From Panopea generosa (Eukaryota > Mollusca > Bivalvia > Adapedonta > Hiatellidae), in contig CM055899.1 of NCBI GenBank assembly GCA_029582155.1, positions 84,414,056 to 84,478,055 of the forward strand: DNA of 64,000 nucleotides, written 5' to 3'. This document shows positions 62,934-64,000 of this stretch, piece after piece. The notes under the pieces are model-generated. The model saw nothing but the letters and a program-made list of their open reading frames with translations. It was not told the origin of the DNA and did not search any database. Every line of letters starts with the position of its first letter. The stretch's first letter is position 1. A program made the position numbers and the translations under genes.

Positions 62934-64000
62934 GTGAGATATGTATATATATATACATATATATGTATGAGAGAGATAACAAAAAAATATTTAAAAAAAA
63001 AAACGAGCACTTTTGGAATATATCATACCTTCTTCTTGGGATCAAAATGAAAAGATCAATAGTGATAATGTTCAAAATGTCAAATAACGATCATTACTAT
63101 GATACAAACAGGAAAGTATGATAAAATCACAATAGAAAATCAATTGAAAAAATCACACAGTATAAACTACACAAAAGAATAAAGCAAATTATCAATTTAT
63201 ATGAAAAAATACTGTGTTTTAAGTAAAATATTCCAGTATAATTCAAACTATGTGCTGTGAAAAAATTTATATATATATATTTTTAAGCTTTAATCAAAGA
63301 AGTTTTATGTTTGCTATTCCAAATGTCTCTGATATTTTATCCATAAACAACAGAAATAATGTATAAAATAGGCCCATGGTTCACATAATTATGTCTTTAA
63401 ACCCAGTGTTATTATGATCAAGTGTGAAATTCAAGGAGGTCAACAAAAATAATACAATGCAGATACTTTACATACGAGGGCCATTCAGTATATAATGCAA
63501 CCTATTGATTATCTCTAAAACTACTTATAGTATTGTGATGAAACTTGACATGCTAGTGAATCAACTATTTGCTAATTATTCTGCAGACTTTGAGCACGTT
63601 ACCTTGATATCATATGAAGATCTGTGTAATAACCAATAAAATGTTGAACCTCTTGCAAAAAAAATTTCAGCAGTTTATAATAATTATATGGTTTTATGTT
63701 GGCCCACAGTTCTGTGGTAAAAATTGAGATGTGTATTACCCTTTTCCCATATAAACATAATTGTGTATCAATACATATACATTTATATGCTGTGTTAGCA
63801 TGTTTTCATTTGCTTAATTCAGATATGTACCTTTAGAGAAAGTTGTATATTTGTACCTTTATTAAACTAAAGATTTTTCTTTTACGTTAATTATTTTTTA
63901 AGAGAACATTTTTTTTTTCTAAACCATAAATTTGTTTTTTATGCCCATAACAGATAAATATGTGATTAGTTAGATTGGTTAATTTGAAATATCATGTACA
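62934..64000. other. VPS53 intron 8 (partial)
   Basis: Begins with a (TA)n-type run (62940-62970), otherwise AT-rich with homopolymer runs and the possible mariner fragment at 63470. No exon recognised before the window ends. Confidence 0.6.
63470..63640. mobile_element. Possible mariner-like end fragment
   Basis: TACGAGGGCCATTCAGTATA then TAATGCAACCTATTGATTAT resembles mariner terminal sequences as I remember them. No second end or transposase seen here. A loosely similar start occurs near 10722 (ATGAGATGATCAGAAAGTTT). Confidence 0.35.

Overview
The window is animal nuclear DNA, AT-rich and dense in introns and repeats. The many tRNA-headed SINE copies, the small inverted-repeat transposons and the minisatellites look molluscan, most likely bivalve. 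That placement comes from repeat style, not from a database match. The window carries 5' parts of two conserved genes in a head-to-head pair, two U2 snRNA genes, and one unassigned minus-strand exon.

Minus strand, 37625 down to 6719: sixteen exons of a DEAH-box RNA helicase orthologous to DHX37 (yeast Dhr1), which works in the nucleolus on U3 snoRNA release during small-subunit ribosome assembly. All junctions are GT-AG, all phases agree, and together they give 798 codons with motifs I, Ia, II (DEAH), III (SAT), V and VI. The last part of the protein (ratchet, OB-fold and C-terminal regions) is not in the window. Intron 4 (about 9 kb) contains two U2 snRNA genes 2.23 kb apart in the same orientation as the host gene.

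Plus strand, 38171 to past the end: eight exons of VPS53, a subunit of the GARP/EARP tethering complexes, giving 328 codons plus 2 nt. The two start codons are 545 bp apart and probably share a bidirectional promoter.

The notable property of the window is where its tandem repeats sit. Several contain a splice junction of the host gene. A 29-bp minisatellite repeats the 5' splice site of DHX37 exon 8 (29 extra units). A 124-bp satellite repeats the 3' splice site and first 50 or so bases of VPS53 exon 6 (34 extra units). VPS53 exon 5 has one decayed extra acceptor. The donor of DHX37 exon 16 is the first unit of a (TCTG)n run. The donor side of DHX37 exon 11 has a decayed duplication. The units nearly always carry stops, so the genuine sites must be selected against dozens of near-identical decoys. 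Other arrays (68, 37, 43, 34, 36 and 120 bp units) fill the remaining introns.

Mobile elements include a 1.5-kb hAT-type non-autonomous transposon with perfect 8-bp target duplication (917-2427), a 1.0-kb element flanked by TA (9557-10557), two 199-bp copies of a long-TIR MITE, and at least four tRNA-derived SINE families. Upstream of 6719 (in gene order, downstream of DHX37 exon 16) a PWWP-like minus-strand exon at 3893-4035 suggests either another gene inside the last DHX37 intron or a break in DHX37 continuity.
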